Notes under the pieces: generated by a model
The model's input: only the letters and a program-made list of their open reading frames with translations
The model's database searches: none
What the model was told of the DNA's origin: nothing
Shown here: positions 43,542-59,888 of the stretch, in pieces
Layout: every line of letters begins with the position of its first letter
Numbering within the stretch: the stretch's first letter is position 1
Program-made: the position numbers and the translations under genes
NCBI GenBank assembly: GCA_028023455.1
Contig: JAQFVV010012423.1
Location: 3,140,753-3,204,752, forward strand
Reading direction: 5' to 3'
Length of the DNA stretch: 64,000 nt
Source: Epiperipatus broadwayi
Lineage: Eukaryota; Onychophora; Udeonychophora; Euonychophora; Peripatidae

Positions 43542-43882
43542 AAGAAACTAGATCTAAAACACAAACTCTGAGCGTTTAAGAAACAGTTTCTATTCAGCTT
43601 GCAAGCGTGAATCTTTTAGACACGTAATGTCTTCAAACTCAGCATAGCATGCCAGATAGCTACATGGGTCTGATATTAGTTCAGCATCACCACATAGTAG
43701 AAGCCTGTGCAATATATATCATTGCAAGAAAGACCTCAAAGGTACATTTATGAAAAACAAAAAACACAAGTTAAAAACTTGCATATGTTTGTATTTATGA
43801 CAATAGATGGTGTTATACCAAAAACACCTTCAAGCATTTGTTTACACAATCGTCAGAGCGAGTATTTCACTATCTCTAACTT

Positions 43883-43942
43883 AATTTCCACCTTCAGATC
43901 ATAATTTCAAGCTATTTGCTATCATCAGTGAAGGACAGGATT
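43883..43942 (-). ncRNA. Hammerhead ribozyme motif, array C copy 3
   Basis: Core CUGAUGA. Stem III is AUUAUGAU (one C to U change, giving a G-U pair); stems I and II intact. Confidence 0.7.
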
Positions 43943-44110
43943 AAGAAACTAGATATAAAACACAAACTCTGAGCGTTTAAGAAACAGTTTCTATTCAGCT
44001 TGCAAGCGTGAATCTTTTAGGCACATAATGTCTTCAAACTCAGCATAGCATGCCATATAGCTACATGGGTCTGATATCAGTTCAGCATCACCACATAGTA
44101 GAAGCCTCAG

Positions 44111-44111
<1 letters not shown>

Positions 44112-44199
<88 letters not shown>
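44112..44199. repeat. (AT)n microsatellite inside array C
   Basis: Interrupts the unit after GCCTCAGCA, where other copies have only a few AT units, so it is an expansion of an internal short AT run. Confidence 0.9.
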
Positions 44200-44204
<5 letters not shown>

Positions 44205-44667
44205 AAAATATCATTGCAAGAAAGATCTCAAAGGTACATTTATGAAAATCAAAAAACACAAGTTAAAAACTTGCATACGCTTGTATTTATGACAATAGAT
44301 GGCATTATACCAAAAACACCTTCAAGCATTTGTTTACATAAATGTTAGAGCGACTATTTCACTATCTCTAACTTAATTTCCACCTTCAGATCATGATTTC
44401 AAGCAATTTGTCATAAATACAAGCGTATGCAAGTTTTAAACTTGTATTTTTTGTTTTTCATAAATGTACTATTGAGGTCTTTTTTGCAATGATATATAGC
44501 AGAGGCTTCTACTATGTGGTGATGCTGAACTGATATCAGACTCATGTAGCTATCTGGCATGCTATGCTGAGTTTTAAGACATTATGTGTCTAAAAGATTC
44601 ACGCTTTCTAGCTGAATAGAAACTGTTTCTTAAACACTCAGAGTTTGTGTTTTAGATCTAGTTTCTT

Positions 44668-44727
44668 AATCCTGTCCTTCACTGACGATAGCAAATAGCT
44701 TGAAATCATGATCTGAAGGTCGAAATT
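44668..44727 (+). ncRNA. Hammerhead ribozyme motif, array C right part
   Basis: Plus strand: CCUUCA, CUGACGA, AGC/GCU stem II, GAAA, AUCAUGAU, AUC, UGAAGG. The outer helix has a GUCG for GUGG change. Confidence 0.75.
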
Positions 44728-45068
44728 AAATTATAGATAGTGAAATTCTCTCTCCGACATTTATGTAAACAAATGCTTGAAGGTGTTTTTGGTATAACAC
44801 CATCTATTGTCATAAACACAAGCGTATGCAAGTTTTTAACTTGTATCTTTTGTTTTTCATAAATGTACCTTTGAGGTCTTTTTTGCAATGATATACATTG
44901 CAGAGGCTTTTACTATTTGGTGATGCTGAACTGATATCAGACCCATGTAGCTATCTGGCATGCTATGCTGAGTTTGAAGACATTACGTGTCTAAAAGATT
45001 CATGCTTGCAAGCTGAATAGAAACTGTTTCTTAAACGCTCAGAGTTTGTGTTTTAGATCTAGTTTCTT

Positions 45069-45128
45069 AATCCTGTCCTTCACTGACAATAGCAAATAGC
45101 TTGAAATCATGATCTGAAGGTGGAAATT
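45069..45128 (+). ncRNA. Degenerate hammerhead motif, array C
   Basis: Core reads CUGACAA (G8 replaced by A, at a position needed for catalysis in hammerheads); other parts intact. A further 3' half-copy lies at ~45160-45195. Confidence 0.6.
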
Positions 45129-45274
45129 AAGTTAGAGATTGTGAAATACTCGCTCTGACTTGCTATGAAATCATGATCTGAAGGTGGAAATTAAGTTAGA
45201 GATTGTGAAATACTCGCTCTGACGTTTATGTAAACAAATGCTTGAAGGTGTTTTTGGTATAACGCCATCTATTG

Positions 45275-45276
<2 letters not shown>

Positions 45277-45348
<72 letters not shown>
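45277..45348. repeat. (AT)n microsatellite at the right edge of array C
   Basis: Begins exactly where the last array unit is truncated. Confidence 0.9.
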
Positions 45349-45350
<2 letters not shown>

Positions 45351-45790
45351 AGAAGACTTTTTATTTTTATTTTTTTAAAAAGGAGAGTATATAATTTGAT
45401 TGGAATCAATAAAAAGAGCATAAAATTATAGTATAAAACAAAATACTAAAATTGACCATTCAGTTTTTAATATAGCAAAATATAAATACGTAAATACACA
45501 ACATATATCGGTAGTTTGAGTGTGACTACTATCTCTAGAAACACTTACTATTAAAATATAAAAAAATAAAATTACATGGGAATCATGTAGCATTACTATA
45601 TCAACATGAATGACCAACTTTACATAATTTGTATATGTTATCACAGTTATATTTCCTATATAATGTATTATTTATTATATTTACAAATATGTCACTTTGA
45701 TTTTTTTTTTCTTAATGATTTTCCTTATGCAAAAAAAAAAAAAACTTCATTGAGAATAACTCAAAATTTTGTGAACATGGATGGATATAT
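45349..45790. other. No recognisable feature
   Basis: A/T-rich DNA; overlapping opposite-strand frames at 45426-45794 have no recognised domains. Confidence 0.5.
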
Positions 45791-45794
45791 ATAA

Positions 45795-46068
45795 TCAAAA
45801 TTACCACAAATTCATAACTCAACTAGACTAGCCATAAAAATAGACTCTAAAACACTATCTATGGTTTTACTGCTTCAAGCAGCTTCTCCAATGTAAAGAA
45901 CTGCAAAATAATAATATATGTTGTTATTTTGTAGTTCTTTATATTTAAGATGTCTGTTCGTAGCAGTAAAACCATTGGTAGGGTTTTAGAGTTTATTTCT
46001 TTGCTAGACTGGTTGAGTTGTGAATTTGGGATAATTTTGATTATTTATTGATTAGGTTAGCTTTACAC
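45795..46068. repeat. Inverted pair of Penelope-type 3' tails
   Basis: 45795-45918 (minus sense) and ~45928-46068 (plus sense) both match the untranslated tail seen at 9116-9240. They share GGTTTTACTGCTTCAAGC on the left and GTAGCAGTAAAACCATTGG on the right, and end in the TTGAGTTGTGAATTTGG region. The copies diverge from ~45922. Outer ends abut a short (TA)n (45786) and (AT)n (46071). Confidence 0.7.
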
Positions 46069-46115
46069 TTTATATATATATATATATATATATATAGTGT
46101 AAAGCTATACCTAAT

Positions 46116-46157
<42 letters not shown>
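46066..46157. repeat. (AT)n tract with hairpin arms
   Basis: AGCTTTACACT and AGTGTAAAGCT bracket the first AT run (46059-46106), and a second run follows to 46157. Confidence 0.85.
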
Positions 46158-47140
46158 AAGCAAGTCATATATAGGATGCCATTGCTTTTATAATCTTTTA
46201 TTTACACATATATAATATAGAGAGTTTACAAATAGCCCAAACAAACTTTTAATTGTTCCGTATGCTAAGACAAACAATTCAAAATCCCTACCTGGAATCA
46301 TCCTATTTCCAGACCAATTGGTGTTGAGCTTATGGCTTACCTCAATAATGAGCTAGAACATTCAGACATTACATCTAAAAGAGCAACTCAAAACCATCAC
46401 TTATGTAATATGTAATATTAAGTACAAATTCTGAAATTTTTGGGCCTGAAAATGTCTTTAACTCCACTTATCTAACTTAAATAGCTAAATGGGACTTAAC
46501 TAAATTCAGATCTACTACATATTAATAGTCTTATCATTGCCAAGGCCTGGAAGATAAAATTATAGTAATCAACAAAGCAAGTCATATATAGTGTGACATT
46601 GCTTTTATAAGCTTGTATTTACAAATATGTAATACAGAGAGTGTACCAATAGCTCAAACAAGTTTTTAATTGATAAGTGTGATAAGAAAAAATATTTAGA
46701 ATCTCTATCTGGAATGTTCCTATCACCAGACCAATTGGTTGCATGCTTATAGCTCACCTCAGTGATGAGCTAGGACATTCAGACAATAGATCTAATTTAT
46801 CACCCCCAAAACAGCACTTATTTAATATGTAATATTTAAGTAGAAACTCTGAAAATTTTGGACATAGGAATGTCTTTAACCCCAGCTACTAAATAGCTAT
46901 TCAGGACTGAAGTGAATTCAGATATATCATATATTAATAGCCTTATCATTGCCAAAGCCTTAAAAGTAAATAATAGTAATCAATAAACCAAGTCATATAT
47001 AGTGTGACATTGCTTTTATAAACTTGTATTTAAAAATATGTAATATAGAGAACTTACAAATAGCTAAAACAAGCTCTCAATTGATAAGGGCAGTAAGACA
47101 AAATATTTAAAATCCCTATATAGAATGTGCCTATGAATTT
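46158..47140 (-). repeat. Array F: tandem, degenerate hammerhead-type repeats
   Basis: The phrase AAGTCATATATA recurs at ~46161, ~46579 and ~46989 (periods ~418 and ~410). Unit order resembles B1/B2 (GTCATATA..., TTGTATTTA..., TATGTAATA..., AACAAG...). All visible copies have ribozyme sense minus. The third unit is truncated near 47130, before its ribozyme. Confidence 0.7.
46716..46776 (-). ncRNA. Degenerate hammerhead motif, array F copy 2
   Basis: Stem I is very well kept: inner UCAUCA/UGGUGA, outer CCUA/UAGG and GAAUGU/ACAUUC. Stem III is a 5-bp palindrome ACCAAUUGGU. The catalytic core has decayed (CUGAGGU for CUGANGA, GCAA for GAAA). A more decayed copy is at 46301-46360. Confidence 0.6.
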
Positions 47141-47292
47141 TTAATTTTACATTCATTTATGATTGAATTAAACAAAAAAATACTGGAGAAATAACATTAA
47201 CATTTCATTCTTCAATTGGTTGAGTGCTTAATCACTTTATAGCCTAACACAAAATAATAAATATATAAAACATCTCATTGGATACTTTTAAT

Positions 47293-50355
<3,063 letters not shown>

Positions 50356-50407
<52 letters not shown>
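50356..50407. repeat. (AT)n microsatellite
   Basis: 26-unit AT run. Confidence 0.95.
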
Positions 50408-50409
<2 letters not shown>

Positions 50410-50767
50410 CACCTTAATTCTTTGGCAGAGGTCATTTCATAATGGGAAGTTTGTCAAGGGTGTGATTTCCTTGGTGAATTATCTATAGAATGATGCATCC
50501 ATACTTATCACATATATTTTCATTCATAAGAAAGTAGGAACAAATATGACTTTCTAAAATGGGCAATAATTAACAAGAACATTGAACAAAAGTTCTGTTT
50601 CAAATAAGCAAAATGTCTGGATCCATACTAAAAAAATAGTTAAATATAAACTAGTTTGTTTATAAATCTACATTTAATAACATGGAATATTAATTAAGAA
50701 AGTTATCCTTTGAAATTTGACCATGGTTCTACTGGAAATAAACAATTCTTTTTCCCTTTAAAATGTA

Positions 50768-51299
<532 letters not shown>

Positions 51300-52950
51300 A
51301 CATCTTAACTTTATTTCTTTTTAAATCCACTTAGAGATATCATTTTAACATTTTAAAAAAAAATACTATTAAATTTGACAGTTCACAATTCAAAATAACA
51401 CATTTACTTAATGTCTATTATTCTTATACATATAGGCTGTTTGCCTCAATAAAAGTCTTCAGTAACTTCTTTGGTTTAATTTTTTTTTTTTCTTTAGCAA
51501 AGTACTGAGAAAAATGAAGCAGATTATAAAGCTCTCCTATATAAGTTTTTATATTGAGAATATTTCAAATATCTAATGAAATCAATGTGAGTTGAGCATT
51601 TAACATAATTAATTAATTATAACAGTTAGTGTAAATATTTATCCTTAAAATCAAATTTTCAGCAGTTTTTTTTACAATTAACTTTGTCTCTTTCTCCTGA
51701 AGGTGAAATACGATAATGAGATGAAAATTAGTATAATGTGGAACAAAGCTTTGTAAAATAATGTAAAAAAATATCACCTGGTTTCTTTCATAATTTTTTG
51801 TAAAGTACAATTACCAAAATTGAATCATAATAAAATACGTATTCTTCTGAAGCATGATATTAATGGTTTAAACAACTCTAATTGAATTTACAATTGAAAC
51901 AAGAATACCATATCAAATTGTCTAGCATTGCATTTAGGTTAATAAAATGAAAAATGTATGCAAATTAATACTTAGATAAAAAAAAATTAATGAAAATTAT
52001 TACTGTTATTCAAAGTAGATGAGATGATTGCAATACACTTAAGAATATCAGTAGCAGCAGTGGTCAGTCAGAGGCAACACCCCCATGCACTGACATATTT
52101 CATCTTTGGATTCTTTATTGACAGACATCATTAATTAACACACACACACACATAATCATGACAACTATTTCCAAAAAATCTAAATTAAAATGTGGAACTA
52201 ATTAGAAAAATTATGTAACTTTGTTCTACATTATTTGACCCATATGAACTAAATTTGAAGAAAATGTTACTTTTTTTTATTAATTAATAAAATTAATATA
52301 AATAAAATAAGATAATAAATAATATTTTATTCCTTTTTTAAAAAAAAATAACACCTTTTTTTTAAAAAAAATTATCAGAAACTCTTATTGATTATAACCC
52401 TTATATAGCTGAATTGTTTAAACATTTATTGTTAAATGTTTAATGACTAAAATTAAATACCTTCAATTAAAACCAAGTAACCAAAGATACATTCTTGCAC
52501 ATCAATTCTCAAATACATGTATACAGGAAATTACATTTTTCTAAAGTAATCTATCTTAATAACTAATTTACATATTTTTAAAACAATTTAATGTTACTTA
52601 AACAAATAAATTAGGTTGATTCAGAAATATATTTTTTTTAAAAATCTACCAAATAAAAGAATTTAATCAATTTACTAATTACTCTGAAATAAATTAAATA
52701 ATTTCATTTTAACACCCATAAAGCATCCCATACAATAACTTCTAATTATAAAATATAACAATTCAATAAATTGAAAATAATAATACAGCTACAAAAATGA
52801 AATGGTGCTGATTTAATATGTGCCTATGGCCATTTTGAATTATAAGAACCACCCTAAATCTTGCAGACACCTCCAAGTGATAAATCATATCAATCAATCT
52901 GTACATTGTTGTGATCCAACCATGTAGATACTGTTCGAAATCCATGTTCT
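51300..52950. other. No recognisable feature
   Basis: A/T-rich DNA with T-runs; a short (CA)n at ~52138-52152. Confidence 0.5.
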
Positions 52951-52954
52951 AAGG

Positions 52955-54480
52955 TAATAATGGAATCAACTTTTGATTGTGTGAGATCCACATGGGCTCT
53001 AGAAATTATTAATTTGCATCAATACATCAAAATCTTGAAATTGATACAAATCTCTAATTATTTACATACAAATGTCTTTTATTATCAATGAATAAATACT
53101 GACACATATTTCAAAAAAACAAATAGATTTTATTATTGCTGCTACAAATATTGTCTAAAGTTAAGAATATTAATATTATCCTAAATAATAAAAAAATAAT
53201 AAATTTGATTCCTTCATTTTGTTAAACTTCTTTAGGTTTTTAAATACTGACATTTTTTTTTTAATTTCTGATTTAAAGTAATGCCTGGATATGTTAATTA
53301 TAAAGGGGAGGTTTTATGTTGAAATACATATGCAGAAAATAAAAAGAATAGTAACATAAATAAATAAACAGTTGTTGATTATTTCAAATGTAAAACTTAT
53401 TTAGTTTTAAATAAGATAAACACTAATCTTTTCACCACCAGCAGGTATCTTTAGCATCTTTGAGAATTTTAGTAAATGAATCTCTCTCATTTGGATGGTT
53501 TTTATCCATCCATCAAAAAATTGAATCTAAATGTGATAGTAAAAGATCCAGTGATGTCCCTCTAATTTTTTTAAATATCTTAACATTGGCTTCCAGCCAT
53601 GATTGTTCAATGGATCAAAATTTGCCTTTTATAGACATTTTCAAATCATATGACCACATGCCAACAATACTGAGTTTTTATTTCTATTTGCTTAAATATA
53701 GAAAGATTTGGATTTTTTAAAGTAATTAACAAAAGAATAAAAATCAGAAAGACTTATTGCAGGTGAAAGGCAATTTTTAAAAACCAAAACAATTTTAACA
53801 TAAATAATTTTAAGTAAGCTTTTGTATTAGCAATAATAAAATCTAATTATTTTGTTTAATTATTCAAGTGAAAGTCAATCTCTGATAATGCAGTATTTCT
53901 TAAATATAAATTTACAGACACTCACTCACCAGTAAGAGTTTAAAAAACGTAAGAGAATGACTGAAGTTTAGAGCATATATACACAATTTCTTACAGATTA
54001 TGCTTATATCAAGGCTTGAGTCTATTGTCTGCCTGATGTTATAATCAAATATTCAATTATACAAATCTATTTAAACTATCACAGGAGAAGTCCCAATTTA
54101 AGCATGGTCTGTAAGGTTTGGTGTATATAGAATGTACACTCTAAATTTAAGTGATTCACTTAAGTTTTTTAAACTTTTACCAGTGAGTGAGTGTGCATAG
54201 ATTTATAATATTTAAGAAATAGTTCATTATTGAAGATTGACTTCCAATTAAGTAATTTTAGATTTTTCAGTGCTTTATAATAATAGTTATATTTTCTTTA
54301 AACATGTTTCTGTGCTCATTTATTGATGGTAAAAGTCACTTGAATGTAAATAATTAGAGATTTGCATCAATTTCAAGAGTTCATTTCATCAATGCAAATT
54401 ATTGATTTCTAAAGCTTGTGTGGATCTCATGTGATCAAGAATAGATTCCATTATGACATTAGAAAACTATTTTCAATCAG
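52955..54480. repeat. Diverged inverted repeat centred near 54040
   Basis: Inner arms ~53890-54010 and ~54085-54235 match across the CAGACACTCACTCACCAGTA and AAGAGTTTAAAAAAC blocks and their complements. Outer arms ~52960-53100 and ~54320-54475 match across the GATCCACA...ATTATTAATTTGCATCA block. The left arm contains several hundred extra bases (about 53110-53860) absent from the right. No coding potential supported. Confidence 0.65.
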
Positions 54481-54599
54481 TATACAAAACAAGAATTTCT
54501 GGTTGTTAGAAGTTATAATGTTTCAGTAATTGTAAATTCAGACTTTTAATAACACTCATAGTTTAGAAGTTATAAAGATTTAATATTTTGAGTGTAGTC

Positions 54600-55430
54600 A
54601 TCTCCATTTTGAAAGCTATCAATTTTCAAGTGGATTTTTAATTAATACTTTGTTAATTTTTTTCCTTTACTTTTTCTGTTTAAGTACTCTAAATTCATAT
54701 ACTATATTTCATATGGGCATATCCTTTTTATTATCATAAGTAGACGATTTAATAAACTAGTAAACTTAAATTTGATTTTTTTAGAGCTTGGTGTAAATTT
54801 AGATAATAAATCTGAATTTAAGATGTTTATGTGCCTTTTTTGTCATGTGATTCCATAAATATAACTATGAAATATAATTATTGTTTAAAATTAATTTAAA
54901 ATATTTGCAAAATTGTATTTTACTTTTTTAATCATATGATAACATTTTTTACAACTATGAAAATTGTATTTTTTTTTTTATTACCAAAAAGGATTGAGAA
55001 ACTAGCAAACTTAAATTTAAACTAGCAATTGGTCTTTGTGCCATCATTGTTTTTTAACATTTGTATTTTATAAGATATAATCTTTTGGCATTATATTATA
55101 ATTCAGATTTTAAATCTATCAATTTTACATTTATTGAACATGTTAGTTTTTAATTAATATATTTTTTAATTGTTTCCTTTAGTTTTTGTGTTTATGTATT
55201 CTAAATTCATATGCTTTATTTCATAAGAGCATATCCTTTTGATTGTTATGTATAGATGGTTTAATAAACTAGTAAACTTAAATTTTATTTTTTTAAAGAT
55301 TGATGCAAATTTAGATAAAGAATCTGAATGTAAAATATTTGCTTGCCTTTTTTAGTAACTTGATTCCATAAATATAACTGTATGAAAAAGTAATTATTGA
55401 TTAAAATTGTTTTTTTTTATTGTCATGAGT
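54600..55430 (+). repeat. Tandem duplication, ~512-bp period
   Basis: Blocks AAATTCATATnCTnTATTTCATA and TTTAATAAACTAGTAAACTT recur 512 bp apart (54691 and 55203 for the first). The copies are diverged, so the event is old. Confidence 0.75.
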
Positions 55431-55539
55431 ACATAGTTAAATAAACTAGCAAAGTTAAATTATATTCTTTAGAATTGTGATGTTTTAATTTTTTAATCAC
55501 GTGATTAGATTTCTTATAACTACAAAAATTGTTTTTTAT

Positions 55540-55870
55540 TTTTTTTATTTTGATGAAAATGGTGATTTTGTAATATTGATGAAAAAATCTGACCAAACCA
55601 AGTTTTTATTTTTTAATTTTCGATGAAAATTGCAATTTTTTTATTTTAATATTTTAATCACATGATTGTTTTTGGTGTTTTAATATTTTAATCACATAAT
55701 TGTTCTTTTTTATTTTTGATAAAAATGTCGATTTTGTAATATTGATGAAAAAATCTGATCAATCGAAGTTTTTATTTTTTAATTTTTGATGAAAATTGTG
55801 AATTTTGTGTATTAATATTTTAATCAGATGATTGTTTTTTTTTATTTTATGAAAATGGCAATTTTGTAAA
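55540..55870 (+). repeat. Short tandem duplication, ~168-bp period
   Basis: GATTTTGTAATATTGATGAA recurs at ~55563 and ~55731, followed in both by TTTTTATTTTTTAATTTT and an AATATTTTAATCA block, which itself is repeated. Confidence 0.7.
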
Positions 55871-56414
55871 GAATGGTCGGATCATGACAATGTATGAATA
55901 CCACTTGTTGTTTAAAATAAATTAGAAAAATGCCAGTTCCAATAACATAATGCATGACATATTTTTTTATTATGTCTACCTTATTATATAAAAGATACTA
56001 AATCACTCTGCATTACATGTGCACTTCTGAAATAACTTTCTTCATCAATTGCTTTTGAGCTGCAACCAAACCACATAAATATAATAGCTGCAGCTGATGA
56101 AGCAAGTTACTCATGAAATGCATGAAGGAAATCATTCATAAAATACATGTATACGGGATTGTGAACATCAATATTTTCATGAAAAATGAAATGATGATTG
56201 AAACTGATATATTTACAAATTTACTTTCATCTAATTCAAGGTGTGGTAACCTATTTATTATTTTTAAGTAGTTAAGAAAATTAGTATTAAACTTTAAATA
56301 TAATAATTGGTTTTGAAAATAAAGTAATAGAAAGCAATGTACTGGGAATGTGACAAAACCATTTTCAGAGAGGAAATTAAAAAAATTGTGATCATTATTG
56401 TTTCTGTCATCATC

Positions 56415-56536
<122 letters not shown>

Positions 56537-56634
56537 TAAACTTAAGAGCATGCTAATGCTTTAAACAAGCTTTTTTTTAATTATGATAAATGCTACTACA
56601 AGAGAAGGCATTCAAATCATCTTTATCTTAGATT

Positions 56635-56690
56635 GTCCCCATCCCCAGACCGGTTTCGACCTATGAGTCTCTTCAGTGAGGAGTTGGGAC
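56635..56690 (-). ncRNA. Hammerhead ribozyme motif, cluster B1 left
   Basis: Minus strand: UCCUCA/UGGGGA inner stem I, GUCCCA/UGGGGAC outer stem I, core CUGAAGA, stem II GACU/GGUC around CAUA (one U-G), GAAA, perfect palindrome ACCGGU as stem III, cleavage GUC. All required residues present. Confidence 0.8.
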
Positions 56691-57146
56691 ATTAGATTCA
56701 AAAAACCAACTCAAGCTAAGCATTTATCTAAAAGATAATTCTCAAGAAGAAGATCTAAACCTTTAGACATTTGCATGTCTTTAAAGTCAGCTCTCCAACT
56801 GAAAAAATTATATGGGTCTGAACTTAATTCAGGTACTCCATATATTAGTAGGCTTAGCCATTTAATTTATCCAAAACCCTAACAGCAAAATAATAATAGT
56901 AATAATAATAAGTCAGATGTCACATGCCTTATATATAGCTTGCAATTACCAATATGTTGGGGCTTTGGCTAAATTAAATGGCTAAGCCTATTAATATTTG
57001 GAGTATCTGGATTAAGTTCAGGCTCATATAATTTTTTCAGTTGGAGAGCTGACTCTAAAGACATGCAGATGTCTAAAGGTTTAGATCTTCTTGAGAATTA
57101 TCTTTTAGATAAATGCTTAGCTTGAGTTGGTTTTTTGAATCTAATA

Positions 57147-57200
57147 TCCCAACTCCTCACTGAAGAGACCCATAGGTCGAAACCAGTCTGGGGATGGGGA
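57147..57200 (+). ncRNA. Hammerhead ribozyme motif, cluster B1 right
   Basis: UCCUCA (57154-57159) pairs with UGGGGA (57189-57194). Core CUGAAGA 57160-57166, stem II GACC/GGUC around CAUA (57167-57178), GAAA 57179-57182, ACCAGU stem III region, cleavage triplet GUC ending 57188. One of the cleanest copies in the window. Confidence 0.8.
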
Positions 57201-57339
57201 CAATCTAAGATAAAGATGATTTGAATGCCTTCTCTTTTAGTAGCATTTATTATAATAAAAAAGCTTGTTTAGTGCATTAGCATGCTCTTAAGTTTATATA
57301 TTGGTAATTGCAAGATATATATAAGTCATGTGACATCTG

Positions 57340-57555
<216 letters not shown>

Positions 57556-57557
57556 CA

Positions 57558-58715
<1,158 letters not shown>

Positions 58716-58757
58716 TGTTTGTATTTTTAAACAATATAATAATTCAAATAAATCTAA

Positions 58758-59022
58758 TTAACGTGGTATCCATATTTTAATAAATATATTCTTTACTGGA
58801 ATTACTTTCGATTGTAAAACTGACAATATTTATCAACCTTCAATAAGTACAAATTTACACAAAATTAAAATCTTATATTACCCATCATTCATTTCATTCA
58901 AATTTTCCATAATTATATTGTTTTTATATTAGCCCATTATGTATTAATTAAACCCTCTCTATTTCTAGATATTATCATTGCTTCCTTAATTTTTCATTTT
59001 TCATTACATCATTCAATTTGAA
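58758..59022. repeat. ~262-bp inverted repeat, left arm
   Basis: Matches the complement of 62918-63175 with about 90% identity by eye, including the TAAACCCTCTCTATTTCTAG and TTGCTTCCTTAATTTTTCAT blocks. It could be the end of a larger element or one of two dispersed copies. Confidence 0.75.
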
Positions 59023-59179
59023 TAATTTTCACATCTTTATTATCAAATTTAAAACCATAATTACACGTTTTATTATAATCAAAAATAATTAGAGTATTCA
59101 TATTTATTGAAGTTTCATTTTCTTTCTATATACATTTATACAATGTACACTTTGATTCCCTTATATATTTCATTCCACA

Positions 59180-59182
<3 letters not shown>

Positions 59183-59275
<93 letters not shown>
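59183..59275. repeat. (AT)n microsatellite
   Basis: Two AT runs separated by GTAG. Confidence 0.9.
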
Positions 59276-59276
<1 letters not shown>

Positions 59277-59311
59277 CACCAAAACTGTCTAACACTATAC
59301 TAGCAAAAATA

Positions 59312-59729
<418 letters not shown>

Positions 59730-59808
59730 GAACTTAGTTCAAACTTAGAAATCTGGATTTTACAATTATATATCATATTATTTATATTATTTGAAGAGAA
59801 AAAAATTA

Positions 59809-59888
59809 CCCTACACAAACTGCTATAAGGTTTATTAATTAATTTAGCTTGTTTAATTAATAAACTTTAAAGTGGTTTGTGTAGGGTG
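59809..59888. repeat. Short hairpin
   Basis: CCTACACAAAC...TTTATTAATTAA faces TTAATTAATAAA...GTTTGTGTAGG; ~35-bp imperfect arms with a small loop. Confidence 0.75.

Larger units (their letters stand above)
42947..45278. repeat. Array C: inverted tandem array of ~400-bp hammerhead repeats
   Basis: Left copies start at 42947, 43348, 43749 and 44241; the last interval is enlarged by an (AT)n insertion at 44112-44199. Orientation switches at ~44405, and right copies run to 45278, where an (AT)n begins. Same repeat family as array A and the same divergent arrangement, ending at the homologous point (TTGTCATATAT versus TTGACATATAT). Shared array-C variants (for example CCACCTTCAG for CCACTTTCAG) show array-wise homogenisation. 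Confidence 0.85.
56541..57340. repeat. Cluster B1: inverted pair of ~400-bp hammerhead repeats
   Basis: The left copy (56541-~56955, sense minus) and right copy (~56956-57340, sense plus) are near full units in divergent orientation. Shared blocks include GGCTTAGCCATTTAATTT versus AAATTAAATGGCTAAGCC and CTTAAGAGCATGCTAATG versus CATTAGCATGCTCTTAAG. The outer ends abut (ATT)n on the left and (CTT)n(ATT)n on the right. Confidence 0.85.

Noticed and set aside
42947-45278. CRISPR-like array
   Set aside because: Repeats of ~400 bp with no short repeat-spacer alternation, in a eukaryotic transposon context.
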